Source: Halomonas elongata | GTDB lineage: Bacteria; Pseudomonadota; Gammaproteobacteria; Pseudomonadales; Halomonadaceae | Direction of reading: 5' to 3' | Assembly: GCF_029081005.1 (NCBI RefSeq) | Contig: NZ_JAJQTQ010000003.1 | Coordinates: 1-64,000 of the forward strand | DNA: 64,000 nt | Shown: positions 18,721 through 29,635 of the stretch, in pieces | Layout of the letters: each line of letters starts with the position of its first letter | How positions within the stretch are numbered: the first letter of the stretch is position 1 | Made by a program: the position numbers and the translations under genes | Notes under the pieces: generated by a model | The model's database searches: none | What the model was told of the DNA's origin: nothing | Seen by the model: only the letters and a program-made list of their open reading frames with translations

Positions 18721-20280
18721 ATGGAACTTAGAGAGTGGCTGATCATTCTTGGGCTGGCATTGGTGACCCTCATCGTGATCGATGGGGTGCGTCGCCTCCA
18801 GCGCCAACGTCAGGTGCCGCGTCTCGACCGGGCCGGTTACGAGCCGGCGGACGGAGTGACGGCGGATTCCGATGAAGACCCCGAAGTGGCGGCGCGCGAG
18901 GCCGAGCTCAGATGGGAACTGCCCAACGGAGGGGCACGTGTCGTCAGGCCGGCGGAGCAGGCGGACGTGCAGCCCAAGCCAAAATTGCAACGACAGGACC
19001 ACCCCGGTCCCTCCAGGGTGCTGTCCGAATTTCGCCGTCAGCGTCGGGATGACGATGTGGATCCTGAAGTCGGAGACGTGTCGGCGTCTTCGGCTGCCAG
19101 GCGTGCCGAGCCTGGTCATCAAGCCCCCGGGGCGCGGACGAATATCGACCCCGGCGACGATGACGTCGCGACATCTCCTTCCGAGGTGGCGGCGATGCGC
19201 GAGTCGCGCCACGAAGAAGACGGAGAGCGACGTGAGCCCGGGCTGGCAATCGATGACGGCCCGCTGGCCGATCAGTCGCCGGAGCGCGAGCGTCGTCCTG
19301 CCGAACCCGCGTCCGAGCCTCTGGCGGCTGATCCCGATGATCACGAGGCGTATCATGATGACGATGAGCGGTATCGCCTGGTCGATCTCGAAGGCATGGG
19401 AGATTCGTTGAAGAGTGGCTCCAGACGCATGGGGTCGTCCATGCAGCGTTTCGGTTCCTCTCTGCAGAAGACCCTCGCCGAGCGTCGCGATCACAAACGC
19501 CAGGAGCGGGCGCGCAAGGAACAGGAGCGAGCAGAACGCAGGCAGCGCGAGCAGGCCGAGCGTGAGGAGAAGGCTCGCCACGAGCGCGAGGAAGCCGAGG
19601 TCAGGGCCGCTCGCGAGGCGGAACGCCATCGTTTCGAGGCCGAGGTCGCCGAGCGCGATGAGGATCCCTTGTTCGATGATGCCGCCGCTTCTCGCCAGCG
19701 CGACGAGGACACCCACGCCGCGGCCGGGGTGACGGAAATGCCGCTCGAGGATGATGTGGTCAAGGCGCATCCGGTACTGGAAAAGGCCATGCGCCACGAT
19801 GTGAGCGCCGGCCATGCCCGCCAGGCCTTGAGCCATGCCGAGGAAGTCATTGTGATCAGCGTGATGTCACGCGAGGAACAGGGCTTCTCGGGGACGGCAC
19901 TGCTGGATCTGATGCTGGCCTGTGGATTGCGTTACGGTCGCGACATGGGGATCTTCCATCGCTTCGAGACCGAAGACGCCGAAAGCCCGCTGCAGTTCTC
20001 CATGGTCAACGTGGTCAAGCCCGGGACCTTCCCCATCCACTCCATGGATGATTTCCAGACGCCGGGTGTCACCCTGTTGATGCCCCTGCCGAGCGCCAGC
20101 GATACGTCCGCGGCCTTCGAGGCGATGGTCGAGACGGCCATGGTCATCGTCCGCCACCTGGGGGGCGAGCTGAAGGACGAGCACATGAGCGTGATGACCG
20201 CGCAGACTGTGGAGTTTGCCCGCCAGCGCGTGCAGGAGTTCGAGCGCCGCAACCGACTGCATCGTTATCAGGTGAACTGA
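18721..20280 (+). CDS. zipA: Cell division protein ZipA
   Basis: Membrane anchor of FtsZ at the division ring. One N-terminal membrane helix (about 7-22), short basic stretch, then a long variable linker: acidic and Pro-containing to about 220 and a strongly charged Glu/Arg/Lys-rich coiled-coil at about 255-310. The C-terminal FtsZ-binding ZipA domain runs from about 355 to 515 (EVIVISVMSREEQGFSG, GIFHRFE, SMVNVVKPGTF). At 519 residues it is much longer than E. coli ZipA (328) because of the linker. The zipA-ligA order is conserved in gammaproteobacteria. Confidence 0.95.
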   Translation: MELREWLIILGLALVTLIVIDGVRRLQRQRQVPRLDRAGYEPADGVTADSDEDPEVAAREAELRWELPNGGARVVRPAEQADVQPKPKLQRQDHPGPSRVLSEFRRQRRDDDVDPEVGDVSASSAARRAEPGHQAPGARTNIDPGDDDVATSPSEVAAMRESRHEEDGERREPGLAIDDGPLADQSPERERRPAEPASEPLAADPDDHEAYHDDDERYRLVDLEGMGDSLKSGSRRMGSSMQRFGSSLQKTLAERRDHKRQERARKEQERAERRQREQAEREEKARHEREEAEVRAAREAERHRFEAEVAERDEDPLFDDAAASRQRDEDTHAAAGVTEMPLEDDVVKAHPVLEKAMRHDVSAGHARQALSHAEEVIVISVMSREEQGFSGTALLDLMLACGLRYGRDMGIFHRFETEDAESPLQFSMVNVVKPGTFPIHSMDDFQTPGVTLLMPLPSASDTSAAFEAMVETAMVIVRHLGGELKDEHMSVMTAQTVEFARQRVQEFERRNRLHRYQVN

Positions 20281-20314
20281 AGCCGGAAGCGATAAGCCGT
20301 AAGCTGGAAGAGAA
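20280..20314 (+). repeat. Degenerate heptamer array (AAGCNNN)
   Basis: Beginning at the last base of the zipA stop codon: AAGCCGG, AAGCGAT, AAGCCGT, AAGCTGG, then AAGAGAA. The first four bases are constant and the last three vary with strict 7-bp spacing. It is related in layout to the GAGCNNC arrays elsewhere in the window. Confidence 0.7.
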
Positions 20315-20315
20315 G

Positions 20316-20350
20316 AGCAACCCCCGTGAGGCCACCCCACGGGGGTTGCT
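20316..20350 (+). terminator. Hairpin between zipA and ligA
   Basis: A perfect 13-bp stem (AGCAACCCCCGTG with CACGGGGGTTGCT), 9-nt loop, then GCTTTGG. A weak rho-independent terminator for zipA; ligA would need its own promoter between here and 20465 or read-through. Confidence 0.65.
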
Positions 20351-20365
20351 GCTTTGGTAAACTAG

Positions 20366-22812
<2,447 letters not shown>

Positions 22813-22815
22813 GCT

Positions 22816-22871
22816 GAGCCACGAGCCACGAGCCACGAGCCACGAGCCACGAGCCACGAGCCACGAGCCAC
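22816..22871. repeat. Heptamer tandem array (GAGCCAC)8
   Basis: Eight perfect direct copies of GAGCCAC, starting four bases after the stop codon of the YheU-like gene and ending 27 bp before the stop of convergent mnmC. Perfect identity between units suggests recent expansion or ongoing slippage. Confidence 0.97.
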
Positions 22872-22897
22872 GCGTGCTCGTCGGGACCGAAAACGCT

Positions 22898-24922
22898 TCA
22901 GACACCGCGTATCAAGTCGCGGATCAGCCGCCGACCCGGGTGCAGGTGATCGACCAGGGGAGCTTCCAGGGGCATCGGCTCGTCGCAGATCCGCGAGGCG
23001 ATGACCTCCGCGCACAAGGGGGCGCTGGCGAGCCCCCGTGAGCCGTGGGCGGCGCTGATCCACAGCCCCGCATGATGACGGCCCACGGTGTCGGGAACCC
23101 GGGTGGCGTCCTTGGCCAATACCGCGTAGGCGTCGCGCCAGGCGTCGGCGTCGGGGACGGGGCCGGTGTAGGGGGTCTTGTCCGGGCTTGCCGCGCGCAC
23201 CGAGGCGCGTCCGTCGAATGCCGTGACGTCGAGCGATGCCCCCGATGCTTCCAGGCTCGCAGCATAGTCGGGCAGGGTGCGGGTCAGCTCGTCGAGGTTG
23301 GCCCGGTGGTCGGCGTCGCTGACCCGGTCATCCGTCTCGTTGGGCCGGAAGGTGGCGCCGAAGGTCAGTCGATCACTCTGAGGCGGTGCCACATAGCCGC
23401 CCGCGCAGATCACCCGCGTCGGTGCGGGGGCGCCCTCGGGCAGCGTGAGGCTGGAGACCTGTCCGCGCACCGGTTGGAGCGGCAAGTCGGCGGTCTGGGC
23501 GAAGCGGTTGGCCAGGCTTGCCGTGGCGATCACCACCTGGTCCGCATCGAGCTCGTTTTCCCCTTCGGCGCCGGTCATCGACAGTCGCCATCCCTCGGAC
23601 GTGGCGATGATGTCGTGGACTTCTCCGCATCGGAGCGTCACACCGGGCGTGGCGGCGAGACGGCGGCACAGGGCATCCGGCCTGACCCAGCCGGCGAGCG
23701 GGTATTCGAGCCCGTCGCTTTCGATCGGAATGCCGGCGAGTCGACTGGCCTGTGCCGACGAGATGCCGCGAACCACGCTCTCGGGCAATGGATGGTTGTC
23801 GAGGAAGCGTTCCTGGCGTCGCGCCTCGCGCGGACCGGTGGCAAGCTGCAATACGCCGCCGGGGTGCCACAGGGTGCCATCGGGATCCAGTGCGTCGAGC
23901 CAGCGTCGGCTGTGCAGCAGGCCGGCCAGATAGCAGCGGCTCTGGTCGTTGGTCTCGGCGGCGAGCTTGACGTAGAGCACGCCCTGTCGATTGCCGGAGG
24001 CGCCGGCACAGGGCCCTTCGCGGTCGATCAGGGTCACCGCGACACCGCGTCGCGCCAGGGCGGCGGCCACGCTGGCGCCGGCGATACCACCGCCGATGAC
24101 CGCTATCCGTCGTCTCGGGCGCGGGGCGGGAGGCGTGAACCAGGGCGTGGCGCGGCGGCGTTCGTCCTCGGGAGGTGCGGTGATCTCGCCGGCGAGCATC
24201 TCGCGCTTGCGCCCGAAGCCGGGCACCTTGCGCCAGGAGAAGCCGGCGGCCGCGAGGCCGCGCTTGACCACGCCGGCGCAGGTGAAGGTGGCGAAGGTGG
24301 CGCCGGGGCGCGAACGCGCGGCCATGGCGGCGAACAGCGTCGGCTGCCACATGTCGGGATTGCGGGCCGGCGCAAAGCCATCCAGGAACCAGGCATCGAC
24401 ACGGCCGTCGAGCCATCGCAGGCGCTCGGTCGTATCGCCGAAGTGCAGATCCAGGGTCACGCGCGCATCGAGCCACAGTCGATGCACGCCGCTCACCGGC
24501 TCGGGCCACTGTGCCAGCAGCATCGCCGCTCGGTCGGCGAGGTCCGGCCAGGCGTCGAGGGCACGGGCCAGGTCCCGGCGGTCCAGCGGGTAAAGTTCGG
24601 TGGAGATCAGGTGCAGCCTGGCGGAAGCGGGCGCGTGGGCATCGAAGCAGGCCCAGGCGCAGAGCATGTTCAGGCCGGTGCCGAAACCGGTCTCGCCGAT
24701 GACGAAGGGGCGATCCTCCGACCAGGCCCGGAAGCGTTCGGGCAGGCGGTTGGCCTCGAGGAAGACATGCTCGGTCTCGGCGCGTCCGTCATGGCGCGAG
24801 AAATAGACATCGTCGAAGTCGCTTGAATGCGGTGCATCTTCCCCGCCGTCGTCGGACCGCCAGTCGAGGTGGGCCCGGGTCAGGCCGGCGAGTGGCGGCA
24901 GTGGATCGTTGGCGGGTGGCAA
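22898..24922 (-). CDS. mnmC: Bifunctional tRNA mnm5s2U methyltransferase/FAD oxidoreductase MnmC
   Basis: Completes the wobble modification mnm5s2U34 in tRNAs for Lys, Glu and Gln. The N-terminal SAM-dependent domain (about 1-240) has FVIGETGFGTGLN and DAWFLDGFAPARNPDMW; the C-terminal FAD domain (from about 270) opens with RRIAVIGGGIAGASVA and removes the carboxymethyl group. Length 674, as in E. coli (about 668). TTG start at 24922 with GGAGT upstream. Convergent with ligA-yheU. Confidence 0.95.
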   Translation of the reverse strand: MPPANDPLPPLAGLTRAHLDWRSDDGGEDAPHSSDFDDVYFSRHDGRAETEHVFLEANRLPERFRAWSEDRPFVIGETGFGTGLNMLCAWACFDAHAPASARLHLISTELYPLDRRDLARALDAWPDLADRAAMLLAQWPEPVSGVHRLWLDARVTLDLHFGDTTERLRWLDGRVDAWFLDGFAPARNPDMWQPTLFAAMAARSRPGATFATFTCAGVVKRGLAAAGFSWRKVPGFGRKREMLAGEITAPPEDERRRATPWFTPPAPRPRRRIAVIGGGIAGASVAAALARRGVAVTLIDREGPCAGASGNRQGVLYVKLAAETNDQSRCYLAGLLHSRRWLDALDPDGTLWHPGGVLQLATGPREARRQERFLDNHPLPESVVRGISSAQASRLAGIPIESDGLEYPLAGWVRPDALCRRLAATPGVTLRCGEVHDIIATSEGWRLSMTGAEGENELDADQVVIATASLANRFAQTADLPLQPVRGQVSSLTLPEGAPAPTRVICAGGYVAPPQSDRLTFGATFRPNETDDRVSDADHRANLDELTRTLPDYAASLEASGASLDVTAFDGRASVRAASPDKTPYTGPVPDADAWRDAYAVLAKDATRVPDTVGRHHAGLWISAAHGSRGLASAPLCAEVIASRICDEPMPLEAPLVDHLHPGRRLIRDLIRGV

Positions 24923-25019
24923 GACGTGACTCCGCGTCTGTTGGTTAACGTTTGATCGATGTCAGCATGACGGCATGGCGACCGGGCCCTGGAGATGCGT
25001 CCGCGGCGTTTCAACAATG

Positions 25020-25068
25020 TTATCCACAGAAGTTGTGGGGAAAGTTGTGGGGAAACCGCTGTGGATAC
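25020..25068. promoter_or_regulatory. DnaA-box cluster upstream of mnmC
   Basis: A perfect DnaA box TTATCCACA (25020-25028), an inverted near-match TGTGGATAC (25060-25068) and between them two copies of AGTTGTGGGGAA in direct repeat. It lies in the 154-bp space between the 3' end of yciI and the mnmC start. No replication-origin genes are nearby. Confidence 0.55.
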
Positions 25069-25076
25069 CTTGTCCC

Positions 25077-25376
25077 CTATGGCAGGACCCGCTTGAAGGG
25101 CTTCACGGTCACCCTGGCGTAGACGCCGGCAATGACGAAGGGATCGGCGTCGGCCCAGGCCTGGGCGCTTTCCAGGTCATCGAACTCGGCGACCACCAGG
25201 CTGCCGCTGAAGCCCGCGTCGCCCGGCGATTCACTGTCGATGGCGGGATGCGGGCCGGCCAGTACCAGGCGCCCCTCGTCGCGCAGCGCCTCGAGGCGGG
25301 CCAGGTGGTCGGGACGCGCGGCCAGGCGCCGCTCCAGGCTGTTGTTCACATCTTCACTGATGATGGCGTAGAGCAT
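25077..25376 (-). CDS. yciI: YciI family protein
   Basis: A 99-residue ferredoxin-like dimeric protein, nearly the same length and pattern as E. coli YciI: start [34 protein letters not shown] with the conserved histidine, [11 protein letters not shown], and the end [15 protein letters not shown]. The exact activity of YciI is not established. GAGGA (in CCGAGGA) precedes the ATG. Divergent from rnm. Confidence 0.9.
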   Translation of the reverse strand: MLYAIISEDVNNSLERRLAARPDHLARLEALRDEGRLVLAGPHPAIDSESPGDAGFSGSLVVAEFDDLESAQAWADADPFVIAGVYARVTVKPFKRVLP

Positions 25377-25494
25377 CACGGATAGTCCTCGGTAAAGCGG
25401 CTTGCACCGCGTGAACGAGAGGGCTCGGCATTTGACCCCCATGGGCCGTGCGAGCACCATAGACGTTATTCTGACAAAGACACCTGCCGGCGTC

Positions 25495-26403
25495 ATGCCA
25501 ATGAATGCACTTCCCGAGCGTTTCGAGGGCGAGGCGCTCTCCATCGACCTTCACATGCACTCCACCGCGTCCGACGGCGCCTTGTCCCCCGAGGCGCTTG
25601 TCGACGCCTGTGCGGCGCGTGGTCTGACGCATATGGCATTGACCGACCACGACACCATCGCCGGCGTCGAGCGGGCGAGTGCCGCCGGCAGACATCACGG
25701 GGTGATGGTGTTGCCCGGTACCGAGTTGTCCTGCCAATGGCGTGGTCTCAACATCCATGTGGTGGGGTTGCTGCCGTCGGGCGTCGGGGGCGAGTTGGCG
25801 TCGGGGCTTGAACACCAGGCCGAGGCGCGCGAGCGCCGCGCGTTGCAGATTGCTGCCCGCATGGAGCGGATTGGCCTCGATAACGCTCTCGACCGGGCCC
25901 GGGACCAGGCCGGTTCTGATCGTCCCCTGGGACGTCCGGACTTCGCGAAGGCCCTGGTGGCGGCGGAACTGGTCCCCGACATGGCCACGGCCTTTCGACG
26001 CCATCTGGGTAACGGCAAGGCGGGCGATATCAAGGCCCATTGGCCTGTGCTTTCCACGGTGGTGGGCTGGGTGCTCGACGCCGGTGGCGTGGCGGCGCTG
26101 GCGCATCCATTGCGCTACGGGCTGACCCGCCGCAAGCGTGGGCAATTGCTCGATGACTTTCACGCCGCCGGGGGGCAGGCCGCTGAACTGGTCAGTGGCT
26201 TCCAGAATGCCGATGTCACGCGCGACCTGGCGCGCCAACTGGACGAGCGGGGCCTGCTGGCCTCGCTCGGCAGCGACTTCCATTTCCCCGGCGGTCATCT
26301 GGCGCCGGGCAGCATGACGCCGGTACCGCGTACCTCCGTGGCGCCGGTCTGGACCCATCCATGTCTTGCGGCCGCATTCGGTCGCTCCGTGCCGGCAGCC
26401 TGA
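25495..26403 (+). CDS. rnm: PHP-domain 5'-3' exoribonuclease RNase AM (TrpH/YciV)
   Basis: PHP-family metallophosphoesterase. Metal-binding motifs [11 protein letters not shown] near the N terminus, LTDHDT, a central ALAHPLRYG and C-terminal GSDFHFPG are all present. E. coli YciV/TrpH removes nucleotides 5'-3' from short RNAs and matures rRNA 5' ends; homologues also act on 3',5'-nucleotides. The start is uncertain: ATGs lie at 25402, 25441, 25495 and 25501 and none has a clear ribosome site; 25495 gives 302 residues. The pairing with yciO 44 bp downstream is conserved from E. coli. Confidence 0.88.
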   Translation: MPMNALPERFEGEALSIDLHMHSTASDGALSPEALVDACAARGLTHMALTDHDTIAGVERASAAGRHHGVMVLPGTELSCQWRGLNIHVVGLLPSGVGGELASGLEHQAEARERRALQIAARMERIGLDNALDRARDQAGSDRPLGRPDFAKALVAAELVPDMATAFRRHLGNGKAGDIKAHWPVLSTVVGWVLDAGGVAALAHPLRYGLTRRKRGQLLDDFHAAGGQAAELVSGFQNADVTRDLARQLDERGLLASLGSDFHFPGGHLAPGSMTPVPRTSVAPVWTHPCLAAAFGRSVPAA

Positions 26404-26447
26404 AGCCGGCGAACGTCCTCGACAATATCAATGAACAGGGAGCGCCC

Positions 26448-27071
26448 ATGAGCCAGTTCTTCCAGATTCACCCGGAAAATCCCCAGAAGCGACTCATCGA
26501 TCAGGCGGTCCGTCTCATCCGCGATGGTGGCGTGGTCGCCTATCCCACCGATTCCGGCTATGCCCTGGGCTGCCATCTCGGCGACAAGAAGGCCATCGAG
26601 CGCATCAAGTGGTTGCGGTCCCTCGATGACAAGCACAACTTCACCCTGGTGTGTTCCGACCTGTCCGAGATCGGCACCTATGCCAAGGTGAACAACGCCG
26701 TCTTCCGACTGCTCAAGGCACATACACCCGGCGCCTATACCTTCATCCTCCAGGCCACCAGCGAAGTGCCCCGGCTATTGCTGCATCCCAAGCGACGTTC
26801 CATCGGCGTGCGGGTACCGGATCACCCGATTCCCCGGGCGCTGCTTGCCGAACTGGGCGAGCCCTTGATGAGCGTGACGCTGATCCCGGTGGACGAGGAA
26901 TTGCCGATGACCGATGCCGAGGAAATCCGTGATCGCTTCGGTGCGCATCTGGATCTGGTCATCGATGGCGGTGCCTGCCACCTGGAACCGACCAGCGTCA
27001 TCGATCTGCGCGAGCTTCCCCCCCGGGTGGTACGCGAAGGACGCGGGGTTACCGCGCCCTTCGAAGCGTGA
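26448..27071 (+). CDS. yciO: YciO, TsaC/Sua5-related protein
   Basis: YrdC/Sua5-fold protein of 207 residues. GVVAYPTDSGYALGCHLGDKKAIERI, KHNFTLVCSDLSEI, RRSIGVRVPDHPI and the C-terminal TSVIDL.ELPPRVVREGRG match the YciO branch rather than TsaC. TsaC makes threonylcarbamoyl-AMP for t6A tRNA modification; whether YciO does so in vivo is unclear. AGGGAGCG precedes the ATG at 26448. Follows rnm in the same operon. Confidence 0.9.
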   Translation: MSQFFQIHPENPQKRLIDQAVRLIRDGGVVAYPTDSGYALGCHLGDKKAIERIKWLRSLDDKHNFTLVCSDLSEIGTYAKVNNAVFRLLKAHTPGAYTFILQATSEVPRLLLHPKRRSIGVRVPDHPIPRALLAELGEPLMSVTLIPVDEELPMTDAEEIRDRFGAHLDLVIDGGACHLEPTSVIDLRELPPRVVREGRGVTAPFEA

Positions 27072-27080
27072 TCGTCGCCT

Positions 27081-27105
27081 CTGGTCCGGCCTTGTGCCGG
27101 GCCAG
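27081..27105. terminator. Hairpin between convergent yciO and eamA-type gene
   Basis: A 10-bp stem (27081-27090 with 27096-27105, one wobble) with loop CTTGT fills the 34-bp gap between the two stop codons. It could act in both directions; no T tract is present. Confidence 0.55.
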
Positions 27106-27987
27106 TCACGAGGCCGGACGGTCGGCGCCGTCTTGTCTGTTCTTGCCCTTGAAACGCAGCACGATCAAACCGATTCCGGCGACCACCAGGCCACCACCGA
27201 TCAACTTGTGGGGGCCCAGCGAGTCGCCGAGCATCAGCACGCCAAGCCCCACTGCCAGTACCGGGACCAACAGGGTCAAGGGCACCACGCGATTGACCGG
27301 ATGGCGTCGCAGCAGGCCATACCAGGCGCCATAGGCGATGATTGAGGACATGACCGCCGTATAGAAGACGGCGCCCCAGCCGGTCCAGCCGGCCGCGCCG
27401 AGTGCCGCCAGTTGATCCCGCTCGAACCACCAGGAACCCAGCGCGACCTGGGGAATGGCGAACAGTGCCACCCAACCGGCCAGGGCCAGGGGGGACACAT
27501 TGGGGCCACGCTTGATCAACAGCTGCGAGACGGCCCAGCCGAGGGCGCTGGCGAGTAGCAGGGCAGTAGGCAGCGGGGCGGGCAATGTCGGGCCACCGGC
27601 CAGCACGATCACGCCGGCGAAGGACAGAATCAGGCCGGCCAGGCGTCGCCCTCCCAGGCGTTCCTTGAGCACGATCACCGCCAGCAGGGTGGCGAAGGGC
27701 GTTCCCATCTGCACCAGCAGGGCGCCGGTTCCCGCTTCGGCCTGGCCGAGTCCGATGAACAGCAGGGCGAAGTGCAGCGTGCCGAAGGTCAGCGACAGTA
27801 GGGCCAGGAAGGGCAACTGGTGACGGGCGACCGGGTGGAAGGGCACGAGCAGCAGGGCCACCAGTGTAAAGCGCAGCGTGGTCAGCATCAGGGGCGGCAT
27901 GTCGGTCACGCCGACCTTGATGACGATGATGTTCAGCGCCCAGATGACGATGACACCCAGTCCGATGAGCAGGTCGCGTAGTGGCAC
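27106..27987 (-). CDS. EamA/DMT family permease
   Basis: Drug/metabolite transporter superfamily member with ten hydrophobic helices in two EamA repeats (about 5-135 and 145-280). Substrate unknown; relatives export amino acids or other metabolites. The GTG at 27987 is chosen as start because AAGGAAG lies just upstream; an in-frame GTG at 28008 would add seven residues. A hairpin-rich element with inverted termini (28010-28117) lies immediately upstream and may hold or disrupt its promoter. Confidence 0.85.
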   Translation of the reverse strand: MPLRDLLIGLGVIVIWALNIIVIKVGVTDMPPLMLTTLRFTLVALLLVPFHPVARHQLPFLALLSLTFGTLHFALLFIGLGQAEAGTGALLVQMGTPFATLLAVIVLKERLGGRRLAGLILSFAGVIVLAGGPTLPAPLPTALLLASALGWAVSQLLIKRGPNVSPLALAGWVALFAIPQVALGSWWFERDQLAALGAAGWTGWGAVFYTAVMSSIIAYGAWYGLLRRHPVNRVVPLTLLVPVLAVGLGVLMLGDSLGPHKLIGGGLVVAGIGLIVLRFKGKNRQDGADRPAS

Positions 27988-28009
27988 GAGACTTCCTTGG
28001 GGAAACACT

Positions 28010-28117
28010 GCACAAATGCCTGCGTGGGCAAATCACTTCGCTATAGCCGCCATCCCTGGCGGCTACCCTGCGGGCCCGCCTAAAGGCGGTTCAAATTCGC
28101 TCCCGGCGAATTTGTGC
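28010..28117. repeat. Hairpin-rich element with terminal inverted repeats (MITE-like)
   Basis: Bounded by GCACAAAT (28010-28017) and its inverse ATTTGTGC (28110-28117). Inside are three consecutive hairpins: 28044-28051/28058-28065 (8 bp), 28076-28080/28085-28089 (5 bp, loop TAAA) and 28092-28100/28106-28114 (9 bp, AT-rich core AAATTCGC). No coding potential. No target-site duplication is evident. Confidence 0.6.
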
Positions 28118-28352
28118 GCGGTGCTCGGAATCCTCACCTATACCCCATAGGCTCCGGTTCCTGTGCTCCGTGCGCCTTGTGCTTCGCTCCGTTCGTCGAT
28201 TTGTTCAGCGCTTCCCTTGGTCGATGGCGAGAAGGAAGCCGTCAGCATATCAGACCCGGTGCCGTGCGTGAGGTAGGGGAACCGCCTCGGCGAGGCCTAA
28301 TGGCGGCCCAGGGGGCCGCCGGCGTTCTACAGTCAACTTCTGATACAGGACA
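28118..28352. other. Non-coding gap with further hairpins
   Basis: No gene found here. It contains CCTAT/ATAGG (28137-28141 with 28147-28151) directly after the inverted-repeat element, and an 8-bp hairpin GGCGGCCC/GGGCCGCC (28302-28309 with 28313-28320) about 30 bp beyond the outer-membrane channel gene, where it could protect or end that transcript. The stretch 28118-28190 may belong to the neighbouring repeat. Confidence 0.5.
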
Positions 28353-29117
28353 CTAGAAGGTCCAGCGGACCATGACCTGCGGGAATGATTCGTCGGTGTC
28401 CTCCAGGCCGAACTTGTTTTCCCAGTGCTGGTATTCCATGCCGATGCCGAAATGCTCGGTGGCATGCCAGACCAGTTGCGGCTGGGTCAACAACTGGGCT
28501 TCCAGGTCGCCTTCCTCGGTGATGTAGTCGACGAAGCCTTCGAAGGTGAAGTCCGCATTGCCCAGGGTGAAGGGCAGGTTCCATGCTGCCGTGTATTGCT
28601 CCGAACTGCCGCGGGCCCCACTGCTCTCGTCATTGCGATACATCGCATAGAGCTTGAAGAACTGGAAGCCGGGAATCTCCAGGTCGGCGGACAGGCCAGC
28701 CATGTGGGTGGTCTTGCGCACCGAAGCGTTGCGGTCGATGTCCAGTTGTCCGGTGACGTAGAGATCACTGATTGGCCCGGCGGACAGGTCGAGACCGCTG
28801 AGTTCGCCGATATTGCCGCGCAGGTTCCATTCGGCGTGCACGCTGCCAAAGTCGTTCTCGCCCCCGCTGCCGTGATCCAGGTTGGTGACATCGGCGAAGA
28901 AGAAGCTGTCGCCATAGGCCCAGCCCGTGGCGTTGGCCAGGGTCAGGATGGCGTGTTCCTCGTTGTCGATGGGGAAACCGGCCCCGGCCTGGCTCTCGTA
29001 ATCCCAGCCGTACAGTGCTTCCACCTTGGTGGTGCTGAACAGGGCGGCATGGGCGCTCTGGGCGAGGCACAGTGAGGCGGCGGCGGTGGCCAGGGCGAGT
29101 CTGGTCTTGTTGAGCAT
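28353..29117 (-). CDS. OmpK/Tsx-type outer-membrane channel
   Basis: Signal peptide (about 1-23, ending SAHA) followed by a beta-barrel-like protein of 254 residues that ends in a C-terminal phenylalanine (VMVRWTF), the outer-membrane insertion signal. YGWDYE, ATGWAYGDSFFFADVTN and the alternating pattern resemble the nucleoside-channel family (Tsx, Vibrio OmpK). Substrate not determinable. ATGs at 29120 and 29117 are adjacent; 29117 is better spaced from GGAGAA. It is divergent from the DctPQM TRAP operon with shared operator-like palindromes between, suggesting joint uptake of the same solute across both membranes. Confidence 0.75.
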   Translation of the reverse strand: MLNKTRLALATAAASLCLAQSAHAALFSTTKVEALYGWDYESQAGAGFPIDNEEHAILTLANATGWAYGDSFFFADVTNLDHGSGGENDFGSVHAEWNLRGNIGELSGLDLSAGPISDLYVTGQLDIDRNASVRKTTHMAGLSADLEIPGFQFFKLYAMYRNDESSGARGSSEQYTAAWNLPFTLGNADFTFEGFVDYITEEGDLEAQLLTQPQLVWHATEHFGIGMEYQHWENKFGLEDTDESFPQVMVRWTF

Positions 29118-29262
29118 CATGGTTCTCCATTGTTGGCTGTTGTCGTTGGAGCGGGCCGATGCCTCGAGCGCCCTGCCGTTGGGCGAGTCCCGGCACTGCC
29201 GGTGGCGAGATATGCCACGGCGGGAAGCGGAGGGACGCTGGCGAAGCTTGTTATTGTTTTCA

Positions 29263-29280
29263 TCGCTTGTAGACAAGCGA
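29263..29280. promoter_or_regulatory. 18-bp palindrome, GntR-type operator candidate
   Basis: TCGCTTGTAGACAAGCGA is a perfect inverted repeat (8-bp arms around AG). The core TTGT-N2-ACAA resembles operators of FadR/FCD-type GntR regulators. A related near-palindrome CTTGTATACAG lies at 29303-29313. No gntR gene is in the window. Confidence 0.5.
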
Positions 29281-29302
29281 ATGATTACTTTGTCTGACAG
29301 TG

Positions 29303-29313
29303 CTTGTATACAG
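29303..29313. promoter_or_regulatory. Second operator-like site (TTGTATACAG)
   Basis: CTTGTATACAG shares the CTTGT and ACA half-sites of the palindrome at 29263-29280, centre to centre about 37 bp apart. It abuts the putative -10 TATAAA (29315-29320). Confidence 0.4.
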
Positions 29314-29635
29314 TTATAAATTCTATTGGGTCTCTCATCAATGTTTTTTGTGTACATAAGCGTTCACACAACGCAAGCCCGCTTCGGCGGGTGCCAGCCC
29401 TTGTGGAAGACCGTGTCTTGCATGCATATTTAAACGTTGTGAATCACCACCCCCTGGCATCAGGGGAGACGGGGCAGGCCCGGTGCCCTCGCGGCATGGA
29501 AACAGAGGCGATAACCGAAAGGTGTTGCAAGTCGCTGATACACCAGGGATAACGGCGATGGCTCAGGGTGTCGTCCGAGGTGCCGGTATGCTTCCCGACA
29601 ACCAATAACCGCAATGCGGATACCAAGGACACGTC

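Larger units (their letters stand above)
29118..29635. other. Divergent intergenic region, outer-membrane channel / dctPQM
   Basis: 518 bp without a gene. From left to right: an AT-rich segment with operator-like palindromes (29263-29313) and a possible -10 TATAAA (29315-29320); a UUCG-capped hairpin CCCGC/GCGGG (29378-29391); a CCCCTG/CAGGGG hairpin (29451-29466); and the dctP ribosome site AGGA at about 29626. The dctP leader would be roughly 300 nt if transcription starts in the AT-rich part. Confidence 0.5.

Noticed and set aside
25020..25068. DnaA boxes considered as a replication origin
   Set aside because: Only about two credible boxes, no AT-rich unwinding region, and no dnaA, dnaN, gidA or parAB nearby.
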